Shown here in pieces: positions 7,455 through 14,568 of a DNA stretch of 16,695 nt. The stretch's first letter is position 1, and each line of letters opens with the position of its first letter. Below the pieces are notes generated by a model. The model searched no databases. It was not told the origin of the DNA and was given only the letters and a program-made list of their open reading frames with translations. The stretch spans positions 1 to 16,695 of the forward strand of contig SYCM01000130.1 in the NCBI GenBank assembly GCA_005786915.1, in the 5' to 3' direction. The translations under genes and the position numbers were made by a program. Origin of the DNA: Bacteroidota bacterium (lineage in GTDB: Bacteria; Bacteroidota; Bacteroidia; Flavobacteriales; Schleiferiaceae).

Positions 7455-8474
7455 ATGGTGGATTTTTTGCACGACGCCTCCACGGCGGGCATGGAAGACC
7501 GCGAAGCGGAGCAGCGGCTGCGGCCCGCGCGCTTCGACGACTTTGCCGGTCAGGCCAAGGTGCTGGAAAACCTCAAAGTTTTTGTTCAGGCGGCCCGCCA
7601 GCGCGACGAGGCCCTAGACCACGTGCTGCTGCACGGCCCTCCGGGGCTGGGTAAGACAACCCTGGCCCACATCATTGCGGGCGAACTAGGTTCTTCGCTC
7701 AAGTTGACTAGCGGACCCGTGCTCGACAAGCCGGGCGACCTCGCCGGATTGCTTACCAGCCTGGATGCCAACGACGTGCTCTTCATCGACGAAATCCACC
7801 GGCTGAGCCCGGTAGTTGAGGAGTACCTGTACAGCGCCATGGAGGACTACCAAATTGACATCATGCTGGAGTCCGGGCCCGCGGCGCGCTCAGTGCAAAT
7901 CCGACTTAAGCCCTTCACCCTAATTGGGGCCACTACGCGAAGCGGATTGCTGACGAGTCCGTTACGCGCGCGTTTTGGCATCGCAGCTCGCCTAGAATAC
8001 TACAGCGTAGAGCTGCTGTCAACCATTGTGGAGCGCTCCGCAAGCATTTTAAACGTGGGCATCGAAATGGATGCCGCCGTTGAAGTTGCGCGCCGCAGCC
8101 GGGGGACGCCCCGCATCGCTAACGCGCTCTTGCGCCGCCTGCGGGACTTTGCCCAGGTCAAGGGCAAGAACGTCGTCGACCTCGAGGTAGCCCGTTTCGG
8201 AATGGATGCCCTTGACGTCGACACGCATGGGTTAGATGAGATGGACAACCGCATCTTGACGACCTTGATCGACAAGTTCCGCGGCGGCCCTGTGGGGCTC
8301 AGCACCTTAGCTACCGCGGTAGGCGAGCAAGCAGAGACGCTGGAAGAAGTGTACGAGCCCTACTTGATTCAAGAGGGCTACCTGGCCCGCACGCCCCGGG
8401 GCCGAACGGCCATGGATAAGGCCTACAAGCACCTGGGCCGCACCCCTTCAGGAGGCCCCGATTTGTTTTCATGA
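7455..8474 (+). CDS. ruvB: Holliday junction branch-migration ATPase RuvB
   Basis: RuvB is the hexameric AAA+ motor that, with RuvA, drives branch migration of Holliday junctions during recombination and repair. The 339-residue protein has Walker A GPPGLGKT (61-68), Walker B LFIDEIH (109-115), sensor 1 GATTRSG (158-164), the arginine-finger region SPLRARF (168-174), sensor 2 in RGTPRIAN (216-223), and the C-terminal winged-helix domain with GGPVGLSTLA (277-286) and EPYLIQEGYLARTPRGR (301-317). Length is normal. The ATG at 7455 is preferred over Met13 (7491) because RuvB proteins of this group carry about 20 residues before RPxxFDDFxGQ. The stop overlaps the queG start (ATGA), implying translational coupling. 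It is separated from the oxidase operon by a hairpin. ruvA is about 7 kb away. Confidence 0.97.
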   Translation: MVDFLHDASTAGMEDREAEQRLRPARFDDFAGQAKVLENLKVFVQAARQRDEALDHVLLHGPPGLGKTTLAHIIAGELGSSLKLTSGPVLDKPGDLAGLLTSLDANDVLFIDEIHRLSPVVEEYLYSAMEDYQIDIMLESGPAARSVQIRLKPFTLIGATTRSGLLTSPLRARFGIAARLEYYSVELLSTIVERSASILNVGIEMDAAVEVARRSRGTPRIANALLRRLRDFAQVKGKNVVDLEVARFGMDALDVDTHGLDEMDNRILTTLIDKFRGGPVGLSTLATAVGEQAETLEEVYEPYLIQEGYLARTPRGRTAMDKAYKHLGRTPSGGPDLFS

Positions 8475-9409
8475 CGTCCCGCGAAGCCACGGCCTTCCTC
8501 AAAGCTGAGGCCCTTAGGCTGGGCTTTATGGAGACCCGCGTCGCCCGCGCCGATTTTCTTTCGGACCAAGCACCTAAGCTCGAGGCCTGGTTGCGCCAAG
8601 GGCTGCAGGGAAGCATGCGCTACCTCGAGAATCATTTTGACAAACGCTTAGATCCCAGGCTTCTGGTGCCGGGTGCTCAGTCCGTGGTTAGCCTCGCGTT
8701 CAATTACTTTCCCGAACCCTCATCCCTCGAAGGCGAAGGACGGCCCCGGGTCGCCCGCTATGCCTACGGTGAGGACTACCACCGAGTGGTCAAGGACCGG
8801 CTCTTTGAGCTTCTCGACGGCTTGCGCTCGGCCATAGGTCCCTTGGAAGCGCGGTGCTTTGTCGACAGCGCGCCGGTCATGGAGCGGGCTTGGGCTGAGC
8901 GCAGCGGTCTGGGTTGGGTGGGCAAAAATTCGCTGCTGCTGCGCAAAAACACGGGGTCGTACTTTTTTTTGGCGGAACTCATTGTGGACTACGCCTTTGA
9001 GCCGGACCTCCCTGTGACGGACCACTGCGGTACCTGCACGCGCTGCATCGATGCCTGCCCAACCCAGGCCATCATTGCACCTCAAGTGGTCGACAGCAAC
9101 CGCTGCATCAGCCACGCCACCATTGAGCTGCACGGGGCGCTTCCGCGCGAAATGGCGGACTCCCTGCATTCCTGGGTATTCGGCTGCGACATTTGCCAAG
9201 AGGTGTGCCCCTGGAACCGGCATGCGACGCCACATTCCGAACCGGCATTTGCGCCCGGCGGGTGGGTAGAGTGGAGCTTGGACGACTGGCGTGCGGCCAG
9301 CGAAGACGCCTTTCAGGATGCCTTTGGGGCATCGGCGGCGGCCCGCACTGGGCTTGAACGCATCCAGCGCAACGTCGAAGCGGCCTTTGGCCCGGCCAAT
9401 CCTACTTGA
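8471..9409 (+). CDS. queG: Epoxyqueuosine reductase QueG
   Basis: QueG is a cobalamin-dependent iron-sulfur enzyme that reduces epoxyqueuosine to queuosine at position 34 of tRNAs with GUN anticodons. The 312-residue protein shows the family active-site Asp132 in VDSAPVMER, the GLGWVGKNS block (146-154), and a bis-[4Fe-4S] ferredoxin-like region: Cys186, 189, 192 and 196 in CGTCTRCIDACP, Cys212 in NRCISH, and Cys239, 242 and 246 in CDICQEVCPWN. It is somewhat shorter than QueG forms with a C-terminal HEAT-like extension, as is usual in this phylum. The start overlaps the ruvB stop by 4 bases, and a ruvB-queG pair is, from memory, common in Flavobacteriia. Its last 8 bases overlap the 3' end of the convergent lipoprotein gene. 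Confidence 0.96.
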   Translation: MTSREATAFLKAEALRLGFMETRVARADFLSDQAPKLEAWLRQGLQGSMRYLENHFDKRLDPRLLVPGAQSVVSLAFNYFPEPSSLEGEGRPRVARYAYGEDYHRVVKDRLFELLDGLRSAIGPLEARCFVDSAPVMERAWAERSGLGWVGKNSLLLRKNTGSYFFLAELIVDYAFEPDLPVTDHCGTCTRCIDACPTQAIIAPQVVDSNRCISHATIELHGALPREMADSLHSWVFGCDICQEVCPWNRHATPHSEPAFAPGGWVEWSLDDWRAASEDAFQDAFGASAAARTGLERIQRNVEAAFGPANPT

Positions 9410-10250
9410 CGTCGATCTGAACGGCCTGCAGGACTCGGTAGGTCGTTTTGTCGAACGCGAAGGCCACCCACTTCATGTGACGGGCGTTCCAGCTTGCCTC
9501 CAACGTGGTCGACGCGTCTAGGGTAGTACTCGCGCCAGGAAGACTACCGCCTGCCGCCCAAACCTCTTGGCCAAAGGGGCCCCAGGGAGCACTGCGGAAG
9601 ACGTTGTAGTGCACGTAGTTCGTGTCGCGGGTTTGGTCGGGCATGAGCTGCGGCGACACCATTCCCGATTCTTTGAGGTACACCGCTACGCCCACCGCGT
9701 TGGCTTGGGCGCTTTGGGCCCGAACCTCGAGCCGAAGGGTGGCGACGCGCGAGGTGCTGTCGAATCCGCTGTAGGCGCTGAAAAGCACTTCGGGTGCGCG
9801 CGCGAGCTCGGTGGCAGCAAGGGCTCCCCACGAACTGTAGGATTTGAGGTGGGTGTTGGTCGGGAAGTCCAGTCGGTTCACCATGCCCAAGGGCAGGGCA
9901 AAAACCCCAAATACGTCGGCCAAGTCGTCGCCATCGGCTGTGGTAAAGTCGGTCGGGTATTCCGCCGAGGTCGCGGTAAAGTTGGCCGGCCCGGCATGGA
10001 TGGCGAGGCCGACTACTTTGGCGGGTCCGTACAGGCTGTCGAGCTGCTTCAGCACCTTGGAGGCCTTCGGGCAGTTCTTGCATTGGTGACCGGTAAAGTC
10101 CTCTACGAGCACGGCCCGTTCCGATTGAATCACCGTGTCGCCGTTGGCGGTACCGGTTCCGCCCCCGCCCGGATTGCGGAACGGCTGGTCGATGTAGTCG
10201 CAGGCAGCTAGGGACGCCGCCACAATGAAGTACAAAACGGGATTCCGCAT
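9402..10250 (-). CDS. Omp28-like lipoprotein with thioredoxin-type CxxC
   Basis: This 282-residue predicted lipoprotein has a signal ending in lipobox SLAAC with the lipidated Cys at residue 17, then a Gly-rich linker. It is followed by an Omp28-like domain starting ERAVLVEDFTGHQCKNCPKA, with a thioredoxin-type CKNC at Cys57/Cys60. The rest is a beta-rich region (about 160-282) without recognised catalytic residues. Omp28-family proteins of Bacteroidota are outer-membrane or surface proteins, and the CxxC suggests a thiol-redox or copper-related role, which is inference. The frame is open further upstream, but the ATG at 10250 gives a textbook lipoprotein signal and forms TGATG with the stop of the upstream barrel gene, so it is almost certainly the start. 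It is the last gene of the tlpA unit and ends 8 bases inside queG. No convincing terminator is visible. Confidence 0.82.
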   Translation of the reverse strand: MRNPVLYFIVAASLAACDYIDQPFRNPGGGGTGTANGDTVIQSERAVLVEDFTGHQCKNCPKASKVLKQLDSLYGPAKVVGLAIHAGPANFTATSAEYPTDFTTADGDDLADVFGVFALPLGMVNRLDFPTNTHLKSYSSWGALAATELARAPEVLFSAYSGFDSTSRVATLRLEVRAQSAQANAVGVAVYLKESGMVSPQLMPDQTRDTNYVHYNVFRSAPWGPFGQEVWAAGGSLPGASTTLDASTTLEASWNARHMKWVAFAFDKTTYRVLQAVQIDVK

Positions 10251-11944
10251 CAGAATTGGGTCGTAAGCGATAAACTCAAGCCGTTGGACGGCGGAACTAC
10301 GCGGCACACTCCGCCTACGCAGAAAATGCCCTGCTGCTGGCGGCCGTAGCCGAGTTGCACGCGGGTGGGGCCGTCAAAGTGCACCACTGACAGCAAGGGG
10401 TAATGGATGCGGCGTGACTCAGAAGGATTGCCGTAGTTGTAGATGTCTTGGACGGCCACGACCCAAGCCTCAGAAAGGGTGTATTCGGCGAGGAACATGG
10501 CCATGGCACCACGGAACCCTTGTCCGCCCGACCACTGCAGCTCAGTGCGCAGGGTTTGGTGGTTGGGGAGGGCGAACTGCTGCTCCCATACCACGGCGGG
10601 AACCACCAGCATGCTGTCGCTGTCGGGCGCCGCCAAAATGGCGTAGTCGTTCAGGCCGTCAGCTAGTACCGACTTGTTGTAGCCGAGTCGGTAGGCGGTC
10701 ACTTGCGTCTTGTACTTGGAGCTGAATTTGCGGCTGATGCTGAGGTTCACGTCGCGGAAGTAGGGAATTTCGCCCCAGGTCAAGGCTTGACTTACGTAGC
10801 CCTGGGTGCCTTTGTCTCCAAAACTCCCGTCGGCGAGCGGAGCCCTGTGGATGCTCTGCGACGACGCGACGCTGAGCGCCACTTTGGTGCCGTACTTGCC
10901 GCCGAGCACGGTTTTCTTGGGAATCAGGTAGTTCACGTCAAACTGATAGCCCATTTCGCCATTGATTTGCGTCGCGTAGGGGTAGAGTGCGGGCAAGGCG
11001 TAGGTGTGCAGGTTGCCGGTCGGCGGAATGAAGTTGATCAAGGCGTCGAACTGCTGCGCGTTCCGGTCGGAGCGAAAGCTGAAGTTGTCGATGCGCTTCA
11101 CCGTGGCAAGCACTCCCAAACCCTTTTTGCTGTAGGTGGCGGTGGCAACAAACGCTTCTCCGGGTTTGTAGATGTAGCCGTTGTCGAAGTTGGGGTCATT
11201 GATTTTGTAGGCGTACTCGGCCTTAAAGTCCAAACCCTTGTAGTGAGCGCCGACCCGGTAGGCCCAAGCGCCCACGTTGGAGGGCAGGTTGAGCAAGGGG
11301 TCAAATCCGCGCTGGAATTTCGAAACAAAGCTTGCGCCGAGATTTAGGCTGAGCCCCGCCTTGTTCAGGAACGGCAGCGCTTCGCGCAGGGCCCATTCGG
11401 CGTCGGTTCCGCGCAGAATGCCTTCGCTCTTGGTGAAGTAGACGCGCTGGCGACCGAGTACGCCCTTGAGGGTGAGTCCCTTGGGAAGTCGCGCGACGAT
11501 CCGACTTCCGTCCATGGCGTTGTCGAGGCCCAGTCCGCGCTCTTCATAAGCCCTGAAAATGAGGCCTTGTCCAAATTGTTCATAAAAGTTGCCGAAGGTC
11601 AGGTCAAACTTGCCTTGGCGAATCTGCGCGTAGCGGTAGGTGATGCCCTCGCCCCGGTAGCCCGTGGGAAATCCAAGGATGGCGTGCTGGTAGTTCTCGT
11701 ACCGCATGCCCATGCGGAGGTTGCCCCGCTCGTAGGTGAACAGCGCCCAGCCCTGGCCCAAGGCCTTCTCGTCGGGGTAGTAGTCGCCCGCGGGATCCAA
11801 GACGGTGTCGCGAACGTAGGCCTGGGCGTCGAGCTGGACAACCGCCCGAAGGGTTCCGCCCAGGGCGTCTGTTTGCGCTTCTTGCGCGCGCAGCGTCCCG
11901 GTGAGCAGCACAAGGGCCAATCCAAGGGCAGGGGAGCGCCGCAT
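10250..11944 (-). CDS. DUF6029-type outer-membrane beta-barrel protein
   Basis: This 564-residue protein has an N-terminal signal peptide (hydrophobic to TLRAQ, about residue 21) and is then rich in alternating polar and aromatic beta-strand patterns. It ends LSLSLTTQF, with a terminal Phe as expected for outer-membrane barrels. The stretch GNFYEQFGQGLIFRAYEERG and the following GLDNAMDGSR agree with the DUF6029 family as I remember it. The function of that family is unknown to me. No catalytic motif and few cysteines are seen, so a porin-like or structural role is plausible but unproven. The start codon overlaps the tlpA stop by one base (TAATG), and the stop overlaps the lipoprotein start by one base (TGATG). 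The barrel is thus sandwiched between two thioredoxin-fold proteins in a single transcription unit, the strongest hint to its function. Confidence 0.8.
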   Translation of the reverse strand: MRRSPALGLALVLLTGTLRAQEAQTDALGGTLRAVVQLDAQAYVRDTVLDPAGDYYPDEKALGQGWALFTYERGNLRMGMRYENYQHAILGFPTGYRGEGITYRYAQIRQGKFDLTFGNFYEQFGQGLIFRAYEERGLGLDNAMDGSRIVARLPKGLTLKGVLGRQRVYFTKSEGILRGTDAEWALREALPFLNKAGLSLNLGASFVSKFQRGFDPLLNLPSNVGAWAYRVGAHYKGLDFKAEYAYKINDPNFDNGYIYKPGEAFVATATYSKKGLGVLATVKRIDNFSFRSDRNAQQFDALINFIPPTGNLHTYALPALYPYATQINGEMGYQFDVNYLIPKKTVLGGKYGTKVALSVASSQSIHRAPLADGSFGDKGTQGYVSQALTWGEIPYFRDVNLSISRKFSSKYKTQVTAYRLGYNKSVLADGLNDYAILAAPDSDSMLVVPAVVWEQQFALPNHQTLRTELQWSGGQGFRGAMAMFLAEYTLSEAWVVAVQDIYNYGNPSESRRIHYPLLSVVHFDGPTRVQLGYGRQQQGIFCVGGVCRVVPPSNGLSLSLTTQF

Positions 11945-12423
11945 TACTTCAGCTTGCGAACTTCAGAAAAAAGCACTTCTTCTTCGCCCGGAACGTACTT
12001 GTTGGCTTGCCAAACGACTTCGCCGGCGCCATTCAGGAGGAAGGTGTGCGGCACGTTGTTCACGCCCATAGCCCGGCGCAAGTCGCTGTTGGGGTCGAGC
12101 ACGACCTGGTAGTCCCAGCCTTGACCCGCCACAAATGGAGCGACCTTGGGGCTCGTGCGCGAATCGTCGATGCTGACCGCAATCAGGGTAACCCCGGTTT
12201 CGTCGTGCAGTTCTTCGTAGTGCTCGGCCATCGCGTTGAGTTCGTTGATGCAGGGCTTGCACCACGTCGCCCAAAAGCTGACAATCGTGGGCTTGCCCTC
12301 TTGGCGCAGGCTGGAAATCGGAACTTTTGCTCCTTCAAGGGTTTGCAAGTCCATTTTGGGCAGCCCTTGGGCGCCCAACGATAGGCAAAGAGCGGCGAAC
12401 GCTGCGGTGTAAAGGATTTTCAT
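11944..12423 (-). CDS. TlpA-family periplasmic thiol:disulfide oxidoreductase
   Basis: This 159-residue exported thioredoxin-fold protein of the TlpA/ResA type has a signal peptide covering about residues 1-19 (ending LGAQ). The active site is WATWCKPC with Cys55/Cys58, and the cis-proline is Pro125 in NVPHTF. The fold core reads TIVSFWATWC, then VTLIAVSIDDSR, then VVLDPNSDLRRAMGV. Such proteins act in the periplasm as reductants or isomerases, often for cytochrome c apoproteins. The frame is open up to 12501, but that extension runs through the upstream terminator hairpin, while the ATG at 12423 begins a clean signal peptide and lies 4 bases after a -7-like box. It leads a three-gene unit with the DUF6029-type barrel and the Omp28-like lipoprotein. 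Its partner is unknown, and the neighbours are the best candidates. Confidence 0.93.
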   Translation of the reverse strand: MKILYTAAFAALCLSLGAQGLPKMDLQTLEGAKVPISSLRQEGKPTIVSFWATWCKPCINELNAMAEHYEELHDETGVTLIAVSIDDSRTSPKVAPFVAGQGWDYQVVLDPNSDLRRAMGVNNVPHTFLLNGAGEVVWQANKYVPGEEEVLFSEVRKLK

Positions 12424-12427
12424 GCCC

Positions 12428-12459
12428 TCAAGGTACGTTAGGGGGTCCTGCTCGTCCAA
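12428..12459 (-). promoter_or_regulatory. Candidate promoter of the tlpA-barrel-lipoprotein unit
   Basis: On the minus strand a TTGG (12459-12456) is followed after 20 bases by TACCTTGA (12435-12428), which resembles the Bacteroidetes -33/-7 pair (TTTG, TAnnTTTG) with two mismatches in the -7 box. The box ends 4 bases before the tlpA ATG, so the transcript would be almost leaderless. Confidence 0.45.
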
Positions 12460-12463
12460 GTCC

Positions 12464-12481
12464 TTGGGGGTTGGCCCCCAA
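12464..12481 (-). terminator. Second hairpin downstream of the T9SS Omp28-like gene
   Basis: TTGGGGG and CCCCCAA form a 7-bp stem around a 4-base loop, directly after the T-rich tail of the main terminator. It could be a backup terminator or a processing barrier. It lies just upstream of the putative tlpA -33 box. Function not established. Confidence 0.4.
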
Positions 12482-12486
12482 AAGAA

Positions 12487-12512
12487 GCGCCCGGGCCGCA
12501 AGGCCCGGGCGC
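12487..12512 (-). terminator. Strong Rho-independent terminator of the T9SS Omp28-like gene
   Basis: A perfect 11-bp GC-only stem, GCGCCCGGGCC and its complement, encloses a 4-base loop (TTGC in the minus-strand transcript). On the minus strand it is followed by TTCTTTT. It begins 24 bases past the stop of the 12537-14465 gene and separates that gene from tlpA. Confidence 0.9.
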
Positions 12513-12536
12513 GTTCCCACCGAACTCCGTTCGGAA

Positions 12537-14465
12537 TTAGTGCTGTACCGTGAAGCGCAGCGTTTCGATGCGGTCGCTGAGGGCGATCTTCACCGTGTAC
12601 ACTCCATTGGCCAGGTCGGCTACATTGAAGTTCAGCTCCTGGGCACCGGCCTCGAGCGTAACGCTTTGGGCGATGACGCGCTGTCCGTTCAGGTTGTAGA
12701 CCTCAACCGCAGCTTCTTCACCTGCTTCAGCGGCCTGAAGGGCTACCTTGACGGCGTCGCGGGCGGGGTTCGGGTACACTCGGGCTTGGGTCATCAGCTC
12801 CTCTTCTTCACCGAGGGCGCTGGTGCTAACCCAGATGTTGTCGAGCCAAAGGTTGTTTCCGTACGCTGAGTTGCACTCAAACTTCACAATGATGTCTTGG
12901 CCGGCGAACTGGCCAAGGCTGATCGTGTTGGGGTACCACTGCGTGGGCTGCGGGAAGAAGCGGCTGGTCGAGTTGGCGGCCGTGGCGAGCGCCGAGCCTG
13001 ACTTGTCAAACACGTTGGTCCAGGTGCTTCCGCAGTTCGACGAAACGAAGACCTTCAGTCCGTCGGCCTCGCCGGCATAAGAAGCGTAGGCGTGGTTGAA
13101 GTACAGCTTGTGGTTGGCAGTCACGCCACCAACTTTCGGAGTAATGATGCTGGCTTGCGCGCCTGACTGCATCGTGAAAAAGTCCACCATCAGCGACTTT
13201 GCTGATTGGCCGTAGCCGCCCAGTTCCCAAGTCAGTCCGTTTACGTTGGCCTTAGACACGACGGTAACCAAGGGCTTGCTCGGGGTGTTGTAAAGCAGCA
13301 CATGGCCAGCGGGGATCTCGTTGAAGTTGGCGTTCTCCATGCCTTCGGCGAAGGGAGCCGGCGTCGGAGTGTTGCTGATTACGGCGGCAATCAAGGGAGC
13401 CGACATGTTGTTCATGCCGTTCACGTCACCCGTTCCGTTGGGCGCGCTCACCGAACCCACGAGGGAGTTGGTGCCGGCGGGAAGCGTCACCTGGGGGAAG
13501 TTCACCACGGCGGTCGCTCCAGCAGTGAGGTTTCCGGTCCAATTTTGCGAAACCGGCGTGCCGCCGTTCACCGTGTAACTCACGGTGGCTGACGTAATGG
13601 CTACGCTGCCCTCGTTTTTAATGGTCACCGAAGGCGTGGTCGTTCCGTTGCACAGGCCGGCAGTGGACGCGGTAAAGGCGTTCAAACCGACGTCGGGCAA
13701 GCCTGAAATCGTTTGGGGCGTAGTGCGCGCGGCGTTCAGCACCGACTTGTTGCTGTTGTCTTGAATAAAGGCCACGACGGCTACTTTATTCAGGTTAGCC
13801 AAGTACGCAGGGGCCTTGATTTTAAAGGTGAACATTTGGGTCTGCCCCGCCGTCCAGCTGTCGGCCATCGTCGTGCCGCTGGCGTCAGGAACCATTTTGC
13901 GCATGACTTGGTAGAAGTCTTTTTCGCCGTTGGAACCCGGAGCCGAAGGGTAGTTGATCTCCTCTTCGATCACGGCTACGTGCAGCTTCAGTGAACCGGA
14001 AGAACCCGAAGAAACCGAGGTGGTCCCTGCATTGGCTACAAATACGCCGATTTGAATCGAGTCGTAGTTGGCGGTCCACTGGTGGCTGGCCGTCAGGTTC
14101 AACGGAGCCACAGTGTTGTAGCGGTGGTTGATCGTCGTGGCGGTTACGATAGTTCCGGGAGAGCCGGGACCGCTTCCGTCCCTTACCGAGTTGGGCACGC
14201 CCGTTACGTTGTAGTACTGAACGCGAGCGGCAGCTTCAGTCGGGTTGGCGGCATTCATCGGGTCGACGCCAGGCCAGCTGGTTTGGTACTTAAGGGCGAC
14301 TACTTTAGTCGAGTTTGCGTCCAGAATGGTTTTGAGCGCAGGGTTTTGAGAGGCGCACGGTCCGCAAGAGGCTTGAGTGAAGTGTTCAACCAGAACCAAG
14401 CGGTTTTGGCCAAAGGCGCTCAAGCTAAGCAAACCCGCAAGGGCGGTTAGGGTAAGGTGCTTCAT
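12537..14465 (-). CDS. Omp28-like secreted protein with CxxC and C-terminal T9SS (type A) sorting domain
   Basis: This 642-residue exported protein has a signal peptide (about residues 1-19, ending SAFG) and then an N-terminal Omp28-like domain beginning RLVLVEHFTQASCGPCASQN, with a thioredoxin-type CGPC (Cys34/Cys37). The middle has a beta-sandwich section (about 260-370) resembling CARDB-like repeats, then a region with GLTWELGGYG and LWLDNIWVSTSAL that looks like a jelly-roll/MAM-like fold. The last about 80 residues are a T9SS type A sorting domain: VYPNP (563-567), VEVYNLNGQRV, LANGVYTVKI and a final Phe-Thr-Val strand. The protein is therefore expected to cross the outer membrane through the T9SS and be attached to the surface or released. 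It has its own terminator and is transcribed away from the 14569 gene. The substrate is unknown. The domain names for the middle part are tentative, whereas the sorting domain is clear. Confidence 0.87.
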   Translation of the reverse strand: MKHLTLTALAGLLSLSAFGQNRLVLVEHFTQASCGPCASQNPALKTILDANSTKVVALKYQTSWPGVDPMNAANPTEAAARVQYYNVTGVPNSVRDGSGPGSPGTIVTATTINHRYNTVAPLNLTASHQWTANYDSIQIGVFVANAGTTSVSSGSSGSLKLHVAVIEEEINYPSAPGSNGEKDFYQVMRKMVPDASGTTMADSWTAGQTQMFTFKIKAPAYLANLNKVAVVAFIQDNSNKSVLNAARTTPQTISGLPDVGLNAFTASTAGLCNGTTTPSVTIKNEGSVAITSATVSYTVNGGTPVSQNWTGNLTAGATAVVNFPQVTLPAGTNSLVGSVSAPNGTGDVNGMNNMSAPLIAAVISNTPTPAPFAEGMENANFNEIPAGHVLLYNTPSKPLVTVVSKANVNGLTWELGGYGQSAKSLMVDFFTMQSGAQASIITPKVGGVTANHKLYFNHAYASYAGEADGLKVFVSSNCGSTWTNVFDKSGSALATAANSTSRFFPQPTQWYPNTISLGQFAGQDIIVKFECNSAYGNNLWLDNIWVSTSALGEEEELMTQARVYPNPARDAVKVALQAAEAGEEAAVEVYNLNGQRVIAQSVTLEAGAQELNFNVADLANGVYTVKIALSDRIETLRFTVQH

Positions 14466-14568
14466 GAATTAGCGTTGAATAAAAGGGTTTAAGAGGGCGA
14501 AAACTACGCAAAAATTGAATGCGCTCCGACGTTTGGGTGCGGACTTCGTCACGAATTACCTTTACCCA
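14466..14568. other. Divergent intergenic region
   Basis: These 103 bases separate two divergent genes, so each must have its promoter here or close by. The plus-strand promoter is recognisable (14532-14564). For the minus-strand gene there is only a weak candidate: a TTTTTG followed after 17 bases by TAAACCCT. The stretch near 14495-14520 is locally A/T-rich compared with the surroundings. No RNA gene or ORF is seen. Confidence 0.6.
14532..14564 (+). promoter_or_regulatory. Bacteroidetes-type promoter of the 14569 gene
   Basis: TTTG (14532-14535), then 21 bases, then TACCTTTA (14557-14564) matches the Bacteroidetes -33/-7 arrangement with one mismatch in the -7 box. The box ends 4 bases before the ATG at 14569, predicting a leaderless or nearly leaderless mRNA. 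Confidence 0.6.

Noticed and set aside
9387..9399. Short palindrome TTGGCC-C-GGCCAA as terminator of queG
   Set aside because: The stem can only form 5 bp with a 3-base loop, there is no T-run, and it lies within coding sequence. Too weak to call.
9567..11347. Plus-strand open frames of about 214 codons at 9567-10211 and 10703-11347
   Set aside because: They lie wholly opposite the Omp28-like lipoprotein and barrel genes, have low-complexity Gly/Val/Arg-rich products and lack signals or domains. The minus-strand genes have signal peptides and coupled starts.
12424..12501. Longer N-terminus for the TlpA-like protein starting at 12501
   Set aside because: It would translate through the terminator hairpin and place 26 charged or polar residues before the signal peptide. 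The ATG at 12423 is preceded by a promoter box.
12520..12534. Small inverted repeat CCGAAC/GTTCGG right after the T9SS Omp28-like gene
   Set aside because: It is a 6-bp stem with a 3-base loop beside a far stronger terminator. Likely incidental.
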